From: Chaetorhynchus papuensis
Taxonomy: Eukaryota > Chordata > Aves > Passeriformes > Rhipiduridae
DNA: 64,000 bases
NCBI GenBank assembly: GCA_013396525.1
Contig: VWYX01000794.1
Coordinates: 62,001-126,000 of the forward strand
Reading direction: 5' to 3'
Positions 24,716 through 36,560 of this stretch are shown here, piece after piece. Both the position numbers and the translations under genes were made by a program. The stretch's first letter is position 1, and each line of letters opens with the position of its first letter. The notes under the pieces were generated by a model. That model worked only from the letters and a program-made list of their open reading frames with translations. It searched no databases and was not told the DNA's origin.

Positions 24716-25854
24716 GAGAGTCACTGGTTCTCCTTTATAAGATTTAAATGGTGGTGGAGACTTAAATACATTTTTCAGTGAAAATGACATCTGGTGTTGG
24801 AAAGCCAGTGAAATGAGTATTTTTTCAGAAGTGTTCTAGATGGTCAGATGATGCAAATGTATGTTTGCTTTAGCTCGCAGTGGTGATGCTTACCAAATTT
24901 CATTGGGGGGTGAAAGCGCAGTGACTGCATTCTCAGACTGTTTTTAGTTTTCAAATATTAAAAAATCTGTTAGAAAAAGGGTGGGGGGAAGAAAAGGAAA
25001 TTAAATAAGTAAAAATGTACAAAACAAGAATTAGCTGTCAAAAAAATGCCTATAGCAGGAAGGGTAACAGATTTAAATGTGATTTCGTACATCTGGTTAT
25101 GTCTGGAAACAAAATCTTCTTGGCTGGAAGATCTGTATAAGCTAGTGAACTGTATGTACTCCTTGGTGCAGTGATAGGATGGGGCTGTGGTTGCTTTTAT
25201 ATCCCCTGGAAGACGTATGAGAGTGGTTTAAGGTGTCCAGGGGGAAATTTCAGTGCCCACTGATACATGAATCCAGCTGGCTTGAACAGTCTTTGGATAA
25301 AGCCAGAGGAGATAGAAGTAAAAGCTGTGGAGAGTCCTCTGCTGCTGTATCGAGTTTGGAGCTGGTGCTCTTGATCTCTGAGGTCTATTAGACAAAGGCA
25401 GGATTAATTGTGAGTCTTTGGTAAACTGTAGAATATATAATTTATTCTGCCAAAATGTGTATTGGGAATGCCTTTAGCCAACATAAAACACCAAGAGCAG
25501 GTTTGTCTTTCATATTCACCATGGACAGTCTTACCTGACAGCCTTCAGGAATCTTCTCTGATGGTGAAGCTGAGTGCCTGTGCAGGAGTGCACTTGTGCT
25601 TTGTCTGAAGCACTGTGGAACACTTGCAGGATTAGCTGGAATATCACATAGAGGAGGATTTCTGTCTCTAACTGATGTAATGACCTTCTCTACCTTTAAA
25701 AACTTCACTGAGGATTGTAAATAAAGTGGGGTTGGCAAAAAATTAAAATAACACATAGCCTAATGTATTTCATTAGGGCAACACAAGCAGTTACTTGAAA
25801 TTCTCAGGCAGGCTCCTTTTTGCTCACACGTTTTTTTTTATTTTGAAGGTATTT

Positions 25855-26330
25855 CTGGTTGGGGCACGGCTCCTGCGTGCACACACCCGTGCACACACAT
25901 GGCCCTGCGTGGATTATGTGAGGGGCTTAGCTCTGGCTGCCTGGATTTGCAGGCAGCGTGTTGACAGGAAATTAGTTTGTACCAGGACGTGCCTGGGGGG
26001 GGGGGGGCCAGGCAGTCGTGATGATGACATCAACGTGTGGAGGTCAGGTGGAGGCGGGGGGGGGGGGGCAAGGCAGCCCCTTGGCTGGAAGTTGGTTTTG
26101 GCAGTGCCTCCGTGGGACTGGAGGGTTAATCACGGTTTGTTTCTCTGGCTGCTGTGTGCGTCAAAACTCCAGGCAGCCTTAATGAACGTCGCCTGCGTTA
26201 ATTTGGAGCCCTTGCTGGGAAAGCATGGGAAAATGGAAAATCGCATCCTTGCGTGTCACCCCTGGAATTAACAGCTCGGGCAGCACCGCCGCTCTCGCAG
26301 CGCACCGTGGCTCTGAGGCAGCTCCGAGCA
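25855..26330. other. GC-rich, CpG-bearing segment with two 13-base G runs
   Basis: This is the most GC-rich part of the window. It includes a CA/TG-rich stretch (cacacccgtgcacacacatg), two homopolymers of 13 G at 25995-26007 and 26056-26068 separated by 48 bases, and a CpG-bearing end near 26270-26310 (ccgccgctctcgcagcgcac). The G runs make G-quadruplex formation possible. A 158-residue frame reading across it is Gly-rich only because of the G runs and is not called a gene. It might be an intronic regulatory element; nothing proves that. Confidence 0.45.
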
Positions 26331-28805
26331 GCTGGGGAAGAGATCTCTCCCTGTGCCTGCCTGGGATTTTTATAGGGTGTCTTGTTAAGCCAAAAGCTAA
26401 TTTAGTGTAGGCTGTGCTAAAATGGTGCAGCGTGCGATAGCTCAGTGAACTGTGTGAATAAAAGCACTGACATTAGAAATCCGTGGTGTCGTAGGACCCA
26501 GGCACCTCCTCACTTGATGCTGGTTTTGTTATTGATATTTTTTGCGTGCATGGACTTAAAATTATTTACTTCACTTTTAAGAGATAATAATAAAGCCCCC
26601 AGTAATGTCCTGGAAGCCTTCATTGTTTGAGCTGTGTTACACCATCTGTGATTGCCTAACTGCAGTTTTCTGATGATGCCCTTATTGCATGAAAGTCCTT
26701 GCAATGTGCATTCCCCTGTGGGGATTTTCTTTAGAATAAACACTTCTTTAATGTGTTGTGGGTTTTTTCTTTTTTTGCAGTCTGAAGCTTGTAAGAGAAA
26801 TGTTTATATTGGGGAAAGATGTAATATCCGTTCTAGCCACCTCTCTCTAAAACTAAGTATTTCTTTTTTTTTTTAAAGGAAACTGAGAAAAGTTTAGCAT
26901 CTCCTCCAAAGTCTTCCAGCTTCAGATCATTTTATATAACGTTAACATTTTGGTCCCAGTTTTACAATTATTTTTTCCTTTGCTTAGCATTTTCTTGTGC
27001 TCAGTCTATTTGGTATAAAGTGGAGTAAAATTGAAACTCATGCAAGATGGGAGGCCTGGATCCCTACTGAGACTAGCTAATGTTACAAAGTTGCTTTTAA
27101 TTTCCTTTAAGCTATGTGTCCTTCCAAAAGCATTTGCTATCCATGTCCAACACCTGAAGTGTTTTATCACGCTCAGCCCTCTATGTCAGTGGGACTGTGA
27201 CCCATGGGTATGTTAGAAATGCTCAGATATGGCCTGGGAATTTCCAGTGTGGCTGCAGAAAGCCCAAAAGCTGACAAGCAGGTAACCCAAGTCCCTTCTC
27301 TAATATTTCTTAGCAACTTAAATATTTTACTCTCTTAGCCAACATTTATTATAACTCCTTAAAGATGTTTTCCAGACCGGGTGTGATAAGTTAACTGTTT
27401 TGCACTGTAAAATTGCAGAACCAGTTGTAGGATAGGAAAGTTGGGGAGTTTATTTGGAGGAGAGCTGTACAACAGTGATGGAGCCATTACTGTTGCTGTG
27501 TCTCTGGGAGATCACTGTGGTCACAGGCAGGCTGGTGGTGGGTGGCAGTGCTGCAGCAATATATGTGTATAACACCTGTACAACTGTATTTGTGCATTCT
27601 CTATCTGATGGAAATAACTGGAGCACTTACATTTTAATATATTTATATTTGGAAACTAGCATTTGTCACGATGGTTGTGTTGCACTTCTCTCTGTGTGGA
27701 GGTGCGTGTATATCTGTGTAAAAATTTAAGAGAACTTTTGGAAAAGACTTTAAAAACTTTGAGATTAAAAAGTTAACTTAATCCTCTGTAGATTTGGTCT
27801 TGTTTTAAGTATCAGACTTTTTTGCTACTTAATTTATGGGGATCCAGAAGAATCGGAGAGGTTAATTTTTTTTAATTGTATTGAAAAGAGCCTATTTAAG
27901 GGTATAGAAGTGAAACCTTCCCCTGTGCAGCAGAGCAGGGAATAGCCCTGGAAGAGCAGTCTCATTGGTGAAAGATGATGGAGGTGTGTCCCTGCCATCC
28001 ACAGGGGAAAGTTGTGTAGGAAACAGCGAGGTTTTGGTGTGTGCCAAAAGCAGGATTCCCAGTTTCTGGCAAAGGAGGATAAAACTCACATTTTTGGTGT
28101 AATCTCCAGCTGCTGTCCCTAGCCTGCTTCAGTTTCCCTGACCCTTCTCAGCAGAGGGAATACTTTGTGCTTGTCTGCTTAGCTTTTTCACATATTGGTG
28201 ACTTCAAAACTGGAGTTTTCAGTTTTTTCAGTGTTGGGTTTTTTTCCTGGTATCTGGAAAATGAGCTGAGTTCAAGGACTGACAATGCTATCATGAGGCA
28301 GTTGGTCAACACTCAGTTTGTTCTCAAGTGGCGGAGAGAACATAAAAATGTAGAGCAACTCTGCAAAACACAACTGCCTAATTTTTTATACTGCATAGGG
28401 CAGTGTAAGCTCTCACTTGGATGATGCTAAAAATGAAAGTTTGTCTGACTAGTAAAGAAGCTGCAAGAATTCAGTTTTCTTAGAACTGTTTATTCCAGGT
28501 ATCCACATTGTGCTAACTTCTTTACAACCTCCATAGCAGGGCAATAAGTAAAAAAACCCTTAAATCTCAGTTGCTTTGCTGAATACCAAGAAAATCTAGG
28601 GAAGTCAAATTCGCTGGTTTGTTTTTACTCACTTCATATCACTGATACTGTTTTAGAGATTGAAGGCGAAAATAAATATTGTGAAGAATTAAGGCAAAAA
28701 GATGCATCCCTGTAAGTTGGAAAGAACAGCATATTTTTTCCTTTCTCCAGTTTCTAGGAAGGGAAAGCTAATGCTGTGACTTTTTTTTTCTCCCCTGTAA
28801 ATCAG

Positions 28806-28932
28806 CTCTTCAGGTGCTGGAAATGTAGCAGACCGTGTCTTGGCTCAGCTGCTGACGGAAATGGATGGGATAGAACAGCTGAAGGATGTGACAATTTTGG
28901 CAGCTACGAACAGACCGGACATGATAGACAAG
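28806..28932 (+). CDS. AFG2A: AFG2A coding exon: D2 sensor-1 segment
   Basis: The 127 bp exon has acceptor aaatcag (AG at 28804-28805) and donor gtacaa at 28933. Its first base completes an Asn codon split with the Walker B exon; 42 codons follow. It encodes SSGAGNVADRVLAQLLTEMD, then GIEQLKDVTILAATNRPDMIDK. The Asn at 28909-28911 is the sensor-1 residue that positions the attacking water. The NRPDxID stretch opens the second region of homology; the expected continuation, with the RPGR-type arginine finger acting on the neighbouring subunit, must be in the next exon outside this window. The Met in RPDMIDK replaces Arg of the human protein; Met or Ile is common here in other CDC48 family members, so it is tolerated. 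Confidence 0.96.
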
Positions 28933-31900
28933 GTACAAATAGATGCACTCTCTATATCCTGTTCCTCTTGAAAAGACCAGATTTTGGTATAATTCCATCC
29001 TCTTCTACTCTCCAAACTGTTGTCTGATCAATTTACCCCCCCCGAAGTTTGAAAATGAAGACAAAAAAAAAAAAAGGTTCATGTCCCTCACTTTTTCCCC
29101 CCCCTCTACAATATTTTTAACAGAAAAAAAAAAAAAGTTTTATGGTGGCCTTAGAGATCTGTTTCCTAGAAGAAATTTTCCTGAAGTCAAGCTCATTGAA
29201 CTTGTGCAGCAGCATTTCTGTCAAACTGCTGCTGTGGTTTTTGCTTCTGTTGTGTTTGTTTATATGGGAGTTTGCTGGAGTTTGTTGGTTTCATTAGTTC
29301 CTTCCTTTCAAGGATTAAATGTCTCAGCAATTCAGTTTCCAACTGTAAACAGGGCAGTTTCTCCTCAGATCCCACAGCAGCTCTGTGATGAGAACATCTC
29401 AAGTTTGTAAAATCTGGAGGGTTGTAACACTTACTGCAGAAAACCTCCGAACACAAACCCAACCCAGCAGCCCTCCAGAAAATCCATTTTACAGCTTTTT
29501 GCCACTGCTGTGTCTTCTCACAGCTAAGTGCAGTAGACAGAGCAGTCTGAAGTGATTTCCTTTAAGATACGTTTTGTAGTGTTGGTAAGGTTCTTTATTC
29601 CACAGCTTTTCACCTTCACAGCACTAATAAATTTGATGACAAGTTAATGAATTTAGTTTTCATGATCTTTTTAGGGTTTCTTACAAGTTTCCTAAATAAT
29701 TCTCACATTTTAAGCTGTTTCTGGAATAGTCTTTCTGTTTGTCTTGGAGCATTCAGGCATAAAATAAATACGAAATGTGTATGTTTAAGGTATGGTTTGT
29801 TTGAACATGAAGTCTTGAGAAAAAACTTGCATTTTGGCTCCAGAACACAGCCTCTTCCCTTCTGAACTGGAGGAAGCCACACAGCTGAAGGAGACCTGAC
29901 AATGGCTTACTCAGAGCTTACTTGTAGATTTATCTGTGAGCCTGCCATGGCAAAGAGTTTTCAGCAGAAGATAAAAAGCTCATCAGTGAAAAGTGTGCTA
30001 GTGCAAAATTGAAACTTTGAAGACTTCACTTCTGTCAGATTGATTTTGGGTTTTTTTGGTGACTGGTCCTTGGGGTCAGACTAAGCTAAATTTGAAAACA
30101 TTCTGATTGAACAGCAGGGAAATTCCTTTTGGAGTCAGTTCAACATTGTATTGTGTTGTCTCCATCACCACCTGATGGGAATTGAGTTCTCTGTCATTCT
30201 CCCTTTTGCTGGATTTCTCCTGGGCACACAGTGAATGCTGCTTTCTCATATTTCATGTTTTATTTGAGATAATGGCCATATTGGAACAGAGCTGCCATGT
30301 GTTAAGGGTGCCGGCCTGCAATACAGAGAACTTTTGGATAGAACCTAAGTTACTGTGTACTGTACCTACATCACTGATGCAAATCCAGACCTCTTAGCCT
30401 GGGACTGAAAGTTTTCATTTTAATATGATGCATAAAAATTCAGTGTCTTCTGTACATAAGAATTTTATAAGGGTGGTGAGCTTTTAAGAATGGACAACAC
30501 AGTTTTGTCATCCAGACCAGACAGGCTGTGCCAGGCCCCCGTCTCCTCCTGGGTCCATGCAATATTTGCAGTGCAGGAGTTGTACTTTTTCCCTTCCCTG
30601 GAAGGAATAAGGTGAGATGAGAAAGCTTTTCTACTTCACTAATGGGAAGTTTTTCAGTGGGGGCTTTTGGTTTACTTTGTGATTGGTGATCCCTTTGAGA
30701 AGGTACGGTTTTGTTAAATTAATATTTTGTAGGGAAATAGTTCTGTATGACAATAAGTGAGTGTCCTGTTTTCATAGGTATGTATGGTGACTGTACAGTA
30801 ATTTTTTAATGCATGAGCTTTACATATGGCATAAAAGTGGAAGGCAGTCTCTGTTCTCTACTTCCAAGGACTGGGAAAACGTCTGGAATACTTTTTTGTG
30901 GCTATTCTTTAGCTTTCCAAAGCAAGAAATGCTTGGGGAATGTGTTTTTTCTAAGGTTTATATGCCTGCAGAACTGGTAACAGTCCATCCAGCATCTTAA
31001 TTTATGTGGCTTCTGCTTAACTGACAATTATGTGATGATGAAACTCTTGTAATTTGCAAACAGCACGTGGGGATATCAAATGTAAGGGTATTCCCCAGAG
31101 CCTTGTGCAGACTTCATTATTCCTGCAAACACTACAGTACATTGCTTTGGGATAGTGAACAGATTTGAGTCAGACTTTATACATAAAGTTATGTGTAATG
31201 GTAAACTTGTTTTGACTTGTCACAGATGTCTATTAATAACGTATTTCTCAAAGATGATTGTATCGAAATATTATTGCAGCCTAAAGTTGTGTCTCATGTT
31301 TGTGTCTCAGCGACTTTGCATCTCATTCATGTGATGCTGGAGAGACTTCAGAATAGTTTCTGTTTTCTGTGAGGATACAAACCCAGCACGTACTGTTTTC
31401 AGCCATGTATGGTACAGAAAGTGATTTCTCTTGGAAAGGACAGATTCTGGAACAACATGTTCTGAACATTCTTTGAAAGTGATACAGAAGCAAAACACTC
31501 TGAGTCAGTAATAATAGTAAAATCTTTCCTTTTCTTCTTCATTCTATAAGCAGAATTGATGAGCAATAACTGGGAAAACGGCCTTTTGGTTTTGGTGACT
31601 TACCCACTCAGGAGTGATTTTTCATGCCTAAAATATGTAGCAGTAACTTTATGGAGCTGCTTATGATTCAAAGCCTGTTTGTATTTTCCTATGCATCAGT
31701 TGTCCTAATGAGAGATCACTCATCCCCACATAAAGTATTTTGAACCCTGTATATAAATTGCTCAGCTTGAAATGAAATGTTCTGACCAGACACACATGTG
31801 AACAAGTTTTCAGGTGTGGTGTGACAGATTTCCATGGAAGAAAACCTGGACCAACTCCTCAGGATTTGTGTGCCCTGTTTTTCCTTTTCTCAGTGGAACC

Positions 31901-34489
31901 TGTGTTCCTGGTCTTTTAGTGATGGGCTTAATTCTGGTGTGAGAAGGGTGAATTGCTATCATTACCTACCCACGCAGATATTTTTTTTCCCTCTTAAGCA
32001 GCGATTCAAACTCCATTAGCAAGGGTGCATGGGGAAGAAGGGGAACTGTCAGATCCCCAGGGACGTGGGTGAATGCTTTAGCACAGGAAGCAAGATGCAC
32101 GTTGCTCTGGGGATCGGGTGATTTTACCTCCTGCTGGGTCAGATTTGAATGTCAAACACATTAGCTGTGATGTAAAACACGAGGTGCTGAGTGAAGGGAT
32201 GGCCCCGTGCTACAGGGATGACATCCTGGTGCTCCTGACAGCTTCACTTCTCCTTATCTTGGGGTTCAGAAAAGACCTATCCTCAAATATGCTATTTGCA
32301 TAAGAATGACAGGATGTGATAGGACAAATGAAGATTAATGGGAGGCTGTGCTGTCAGCGTTGCCCATTGTCTCCAGATTGATGATGGTCTGGATTTTGTC
32401 TGCATTCATGGGCTTCAGTGTAGTTTAAACTGGAAGCTGTCCTGGTACCAGAATACTGAAGAGCTGAACCTTTACAAATGCTTTGTTAGCACAGGAGGGC
32501 AGTGCTCGGCTCCCCATTTCCAAGCATCCTGCTTGTTGCTATAAAAACATGTATTTTGTGTATTGTACCAGTGCAGGGGATTTTTCCTGCCTCCTTTTGC
32601 ATGTTTATTTTGGTTTTGAAAAACTTCCTGCTCCCTAGTCTTCCTCCTTAGTTTTTTCCTCTTCCATCACCTGCAAGTTTTGCTGCTCCTTACATAAGCT
32701 TTGTTGACTTCATTCTATTAACCACTGGCTTTGAATTCAGCTTATTTAGTTTAAGAGTCACGTGGATAACACTGAGTTTTCAGTTCTGGTTGCATGAACA
32801 AAATAAAACAGAACTGCAGCTGATACTCTTCCTAGCAACTGCCAAGCATGAGGAAAGGGAATAAAACTCCCTTCCCCCATGGTTCAATTGGATTTGAAGG
32901 AGTTTTCTGGGCAGAGAAATCAAGCAGAGATTTATCAAATTGATCTGCCCCTCAAATGTTGATTGCTATGTAGTAATGGGACAATCTTAATTTAAAGTGG
33001 CTTGTTTTGATGAAAATAAAAAATGCGTGATAGAACCATTTGGCAGAATCAGTAAAGAAATTATAATTTCTTGCCTGCAGCAAAAGTGAATAATCTTTCC
33101 TCTTTAAAAACATCAAAGTTCAGTCTTTCTGAAGGCTTATGGAAGAAATTCAAATATTTAAGTTTGCAATTTTACAAGTTAAAAGGAATAGGAAAGAATC
33201 TCGCACATTTATTCATTATTGTCTGGAAAGGTCTATGTGCTGTTACAAAGCAGGTGATGCAGTCAGATGCAATGGCACAATCTTACCTCAGTATCATGTA
33301 ATATATTCTTCTATTTACATATTTGCCTATTGGTGATTTCTGTTTCGGCCAGACACGTCTCACTAAAGGTTATTCCTGTGCTACAGCTCTGACTTGGTAG
33401 GATTTTAGTTTTCCCAAATGTTGTATAGGACTGTACAGTTAGAAGCCACATAATCCATCATGTGTCTTGCAGGGATGGGAATGAGCAGAGGTAGGGAATG
33501 AGCAGAGGTAAGGAAAGGGGGATAAGTCTCTCGCTGCCGTTTCTCAGCCTTGCAGATTTCATCCAGATTGGGAGGACAGGGGACCCAAGACTGGGTGCTT
33601 TTTAGAAGGAAATGGTGCAGGAACATTTCCCTTTCCCACCTGTTGTATTCTTGTGATGCAGTTATTTCAGAGTAGGAATCGAAGTATGGGAATGCAGTCG
33701 CCACAGCTCTCTACAGTGCCGAACCATTCATTATTACTTTTTTACTTTAAATGCTGAAATGCCTCCCTGCTTGTGAAAGGACACTCCTCATATTCTTGTA
33801 AAACCCTGGGATTAAAAACAAAAAGTGAGATTTTGTGGGTCTCCTTTTCAGTCAGCCAGCACCTAGAGCACTTACATCATCTTGCCCAGGTGCAAGTATG
33901 GCTCTTTGAAATAACAGAAGATGTGGGATTTCTTTTGAAGACAAGATTGTTCTGGAGCATATAATAAATTTTCAGAAAATGAAGCTTTAGGGAAAAATTA
34001 TATCAAACTACATGACATTGAAAAGAGGATCTGATATTCTAAAATACTTTCACAATTTTGGCACCATCACATTTTCCATCAATTGATTTTCTCTGGTATG
34101 TGTTTGAGTTTTTCCTCTTAATTTTCTTAAACCTGCAACTCTGACTGGGGCAAAGAGGTGCTCTGGAAAGTTTCTCAGAGGTTCAACTTCGCCTTTATTA
34201 ACATCAGATCTTTACACTTTAGGGTGATTAGAAACTTATTACGTTTATTTAAAAAAAAAAAAAGAGCAAAGAGAAAAATGAAATTATTGAAAAGTTTTCA
34301 CATGTTCTTTTCACCTGCCAGACTGAAATGGCTGAATGGACACGGTTGATGAGCAGTGCTGTTTACTGGCTGAGGCTTTCAAGGGGCTGAGACCTCCAGA
34401 CTTGGAGGCTGGATTACGTAGTGAATCCATGGTTTCTAAAGATCCTGACCACTTTTACTATGCAGAGATAGTTTTGGGGTTCTTATATA

Positions 34490-34490
<1 letters not shown>

Positions 34491-34520
<30 letters not shown>
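34491..34520. repeat. Compound (GT)n(AT)n microsatellite
   Basis: About five to six GT units run directly into about nine AT/TA units. This is an ordinary polymorphic dinucleotide repeat. Confidence 0.85.
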
Positions 34521-36299
34521 TTCCATAAGACAAGAACTAGGTTTTAGGATTCACCTGAATCTCCCTCTCTCCTTTCTCTTCCCCCCACGCCCCCCGCCAC
34601 CTCCTTCCTCACAGATGAAAACTTTGTTTTCTCATGAGCACAGCAAATAAAATATTTCCAGGTGTGCAGAAGTGATTTTTGTTTCCAACTATTCGATTGT
34701 CAGAGTGTGGAGGGCTGAGCAGTAAATCAGCCTTAAGGCTGCTATGGTTTTAAAAAACAAAATCTTAGTGGTGACAGCTGAAGAGCACAGTGACTTTTTC
34801 AGTCAAGATTTATTACTTGCCTGAAAAGAAAGGTTGGAGGGAAAACTTGCTGGGCTGCATATTTTCTCCTTTAGCAGATATACTATAGGGCCAGGACAAG
34901 TTGGCTTTATTTTGTCTGTGAAAACATCCATTTAAACAATGTATGTAAAAATATAATAGTTTTACTTCAAATAGAACAGAAAAGTCAATACACCTCGTGT
35001 TGTTTATAGCAGAAAGCATTCCTTGTGTTGGCTCAGTTGTGTGTTTTAGCATCACTTTTACTTCCATAAACGTCCCTGCAGCACATGCCAGAAAATTGCC
35101 TTGAAGGGATCAATGTGTATTTATTTCATTTGGAAAAGTACAGAGATGGAAAGGTAAAGGCCGTGGGCCAAAGTTTGTTCTTACTCAGACCTCCTGCCTG
35201 GAGGTCACAGAGTCCAGCTGAGGTGCACAGGGTGCTAGCAAGCCTCTGGACAAAGTGGGAGCTTGGAAAGGCTCTCAGTTTCATGTCTGTTGTGTAAATG
35301 CCATCCTGGTTCAATGAGTCTGTAACTGTGATAGCAGGCGTGGTTTTGGAGGCTTGTGCTTGTTTTTTGTTTTGTTACTTTTGTGTGTGGGGTTTTTTTT
35401 AGCAGTGACACAGAAATGATGCTGTATTTCTAAGATAACCTGGGAATATCTGGGGATAAAATGAATAATGCCTCTAAAAATTAGGTGCATGTAAGCAGTA
35501 CATGTGGACTTGGGTGTAAATTCCTAAATGTTGGGTCAGGTCAAGTCTGTTCTTCCTGCAGGTTTAGTGACAAAGCAAACAACTTTATCTAGAGAAGTAA
35601 CACTAATTTTATGACTAATTGTCAGGTACCTGTACAGCAACTTTTATCTCTAAAAACTTGTGTCTGTGCTTATAAAGGTCTGTTTTTTCACTTCCAGCTT
35701 GGGTTACTTGAAAACAGTGCATGTGATGGTAACCTCTTCCTTTTAAATCCTTTCAATTCACTCTTCCCACTCTGTGTCAGTGTTTGGGTCGTGCAGGGGA
35801 TGGGTACAGCTGAGCATCTACCCAGAGATGGGTGGCTTGGCTCTGTTCCCAAGGGAGCATCCTCAGGAGCTGTCACGGCCGTGATGACTTGTAGCTGGGG
35901 ATAACTGGGCTTTATGGCAGAGAAGCAAAGTGCAGCAAGGCATATTCCATAGTCAGCGTGCTGGATGGCATGAGTCTTAGTTATATTTAATTAACTTCAT
36001 TAGGGTAGTGATAACAGTTAGAGGAGAGACATTCCAAACAGCCTTGGGTTTTAAATATTTGTGGGAGTGACGCTGGAAGGGATGCAAGTGTAATACCCAG
36101 AGCTGCAGAAGCTCGAGGAAGGGCTGCAGTTATGGTGCTTGGGCTGTAGCCACGGACACATTTAGGGCTTGCTTTGCACTTGGTCTTCTGCCCAGCTTTC
36201 CTCTTTGTGGATGCAAAATGCACAGTGTTTGTCCAGCTTTCTGTGTATGCTGTATTAAAATAGCATTATAGAGGATGCTGTGTTTGTCGAGCACTCATG

Positions 36300-36560
36300 A
36301 GTTAAGAACTGGCATGGGCAAGATTGTGTGTACAATCTTCATTCATTCATCTTCTGTGTGTGCATTGTAATGCAGTCTTTATTTACATTAATTAAAGATG
36401 TGTGCATTGTGCGTGATTAATTAAATTGCATTCATTTAGAAAATTATTTTTGCAAGTCATTATGATTGCTTCTACTTTAATTACCTTAATACTCACATTT
36501 CCTTGCTTTTGAGGGCTCTGATTAACGCTGTTTAAAATCAGATGAACCATCACTAGTTTC
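36300..36560. other. Candidate conserved non-coding element with TAATTA motifs
   Basis: The stretch has a perfect hairpin at 36320-36339 (aagattgt, loop gtgt, acaatctt), a direct repeat of tgtgtgcattgt at 36357-36368 and 36399-36410, and two ttaattaa-type homeodomain core sites (attaattaaag; gattaattaaatt). This pattern is typical of developmental enhancers, and introns near developmental genes often carry them. No conservation data are available here, so this is inference. Confidence 0.25.

Larger units (their letters stand above)
17189..28805 (+). other. AFG2A: AFG2A intron, 11,617 bp, phase 2
   Basis: The donor is gtaagt and the acceptor is a pyrimidine-rich tttttttttctcccctgtaaatcag. Named contents are a perfect 13 bp-arm palindrome at 18094-18120, a possible ancient repeat hairpin at 22096-22152, poly-T at 23449-23466, and a GC-rich segment with two 13-base G runs at 25855-26330. 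I see no coding exon; ERG in the upstream exon joins to NSSGAGN, leaving no gap in the protein. Confidence 0.85.

Noticed and set aside
25795..26271. 158-residue + strand reading frame
   Set aside because: Its Gly-rich centre is the direct translation of two G13 runs, and the rest has no recognised domain or splice support.
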